A DNA stretch of 64,000 nt, taken from positions 772,226-836,225 of the forward strand of contig JBCAYL010000001.1 in NCBI GenBank assembly GCA_038533575.1, in the 5' to 3' direction. Shown here in pieces: positions 63,831 through 64,000 of this stretch. Position 1 is the first letter of the stretch. The number at the start of each line of letters is the position of its first letter. The notes beneath the pieces were generated by a model. The model was not told the origin of the DNA. It made no database searches and worked only from the letters and a program-made list of their open reading frames with translations. This DNA is from Pseudomonadota bacterium (GTDB lineage Bacteria > Pseudomonadota > Alphaproteobacteria > Rhodobacterales > Rhodobacteraceae). The translations under genes and the position numbers were made by a program.

Positions 63831-64000
63831 TCAGCTCTCTTCTGCGGGCTCTTCTTCACCGCTGTCGGCGATATAAGCCACGGAGGTGACGCTTTCGCCC
63901 TTGGCCGTGTTGAAGACCTTCACACCGCCCGCACCGCGCGAGCGGAAGGAGATCCCATCCACCGGCACCCGGATCGACTGGCCATTCGACGTCACCAGCA
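63831..64000 (-). CDS. gyrA: DNA gyrase subunit A-like protein, C-terminal end only
   Basis: The last 55 or so codons of a minus-strand gene whose 5' end lies beyond the right edge. It reads LVTSNGQSIRVPVDGISFRSRGAGGVKVFNTAKGESVTSVAYI, a blade of the GyrA-type beta-propeller with a GyrA-box-like R-G-A-G-G-V-K-V turn, and ends in an acidic tail (ADSGEEEPAEES). ParC has a similar domain, but the acidic tail and blade sequence favour GyrA. Stop at 63831-63833. Confidence 0.75.
   Translation of the reverse strand, partial: LVTSNGQSIRVPVDGISFRSRGAGGVKVFNTAKGESVTSVAYIADSGEEEPAEES

Overview
The window reads as chromosomal DNA of a high-GC alphaproteobacterium, most likely a member of the Rhodobacteraceae (Roseobacter group). 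The evidence is the gene content: ChpT (CckA-ChpT-CtrA phosphorelay), paired ornithine-lipid genes olsB-olsA, an aglEFGAK alpha-glucoside importer with a LacI-type AglR, a stand-alone pterin domain of methionine synthase beside a MetF-like protein, a TamA-TamB pair, and ribosomal protein L21 with a C-terminal helix-hairpin-helix extension. Genes are densely packed, with many ATGA/TGATG overlaps. No insertion sequence, prophage, CRISPR array or plasmid function is visible, so this is mostly core genome.

Layout. 1-7.8 kb (minus): glycogen cluster glgX (cut by the left edge), glgA, glgC, glgB, preceded by a GH13 alpha-glucosidase. 8-14.8 kb (plus): tamA-tamB and a secreted DUF4394-like protein. 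14.9-18 kb: FMN L-lactate dehydrogenase and a type II NADH dehydrogenase diverging across a perfect inverted repeat, then a single-domain globin. 18-21 kb (minus): FAH-family hydrolase, aspartoacylase-family enzyme, YcaQ-type DNA glycosylase. 21.2-28.9 kb: chemotaxis locus, mcp-cheD facing cheR-cheW-cheA-cheY-STAS. 28.9-39.2 kb: sugar locus, aglR-bgl-glk diverging from aglE-F-G-A-K. 39-44 kb: XRE regulator and a small membrane protein, one-carbon operon, Ppx/GppA. 44-48 kb: rlmE, glpD-glpK. 48-51 kb: PAS protein, tRNA-Ser(CGA), two secreted DUF2059-like proteins. 51-57 kb: rplU-rpmA, LysE exporter, two GNATs, obgE-proB-proA. 57-64 kb: chpT, olsBA, ThiE-like protein, trmJ, ctaA, an M32 carboxypeptidase and the 3' end of a gyrA-like gene.

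How the genes fit together. Alpha-glucosides imported by AglEFGK are cut by AglA. Glucose (also released from beta-glucosides by the GH1 enzyme) is phosphorylated by Glk and can flow to glycogen through GlgC-GlgA-GlgB, with GlgX debranching; a second AglA-like enzyme lies directly upstream of glgB. Two copies of an AglR-type palindrome flank the aglR/aglE divergent region.

The most interesting signal is regulatory. Motifs of the CtrA type (TTAA-N7-TTAA) occur four times in promoter regions. Two are perfect: one in the chpT/olsB divergent region and one 51 bp upstream of a small PAS protein carrying a histidine-kinase-like H-D-L helix but no ATPase domain. Two differ by one base and lie in front of mcp-cheD and of the che operon. 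This suggests that chemotaxis, the phosphotransferase and the uncharacterised PAS protein form one CtrA-linked circuit. The PAS protein is my best candidate for an undescribed component.
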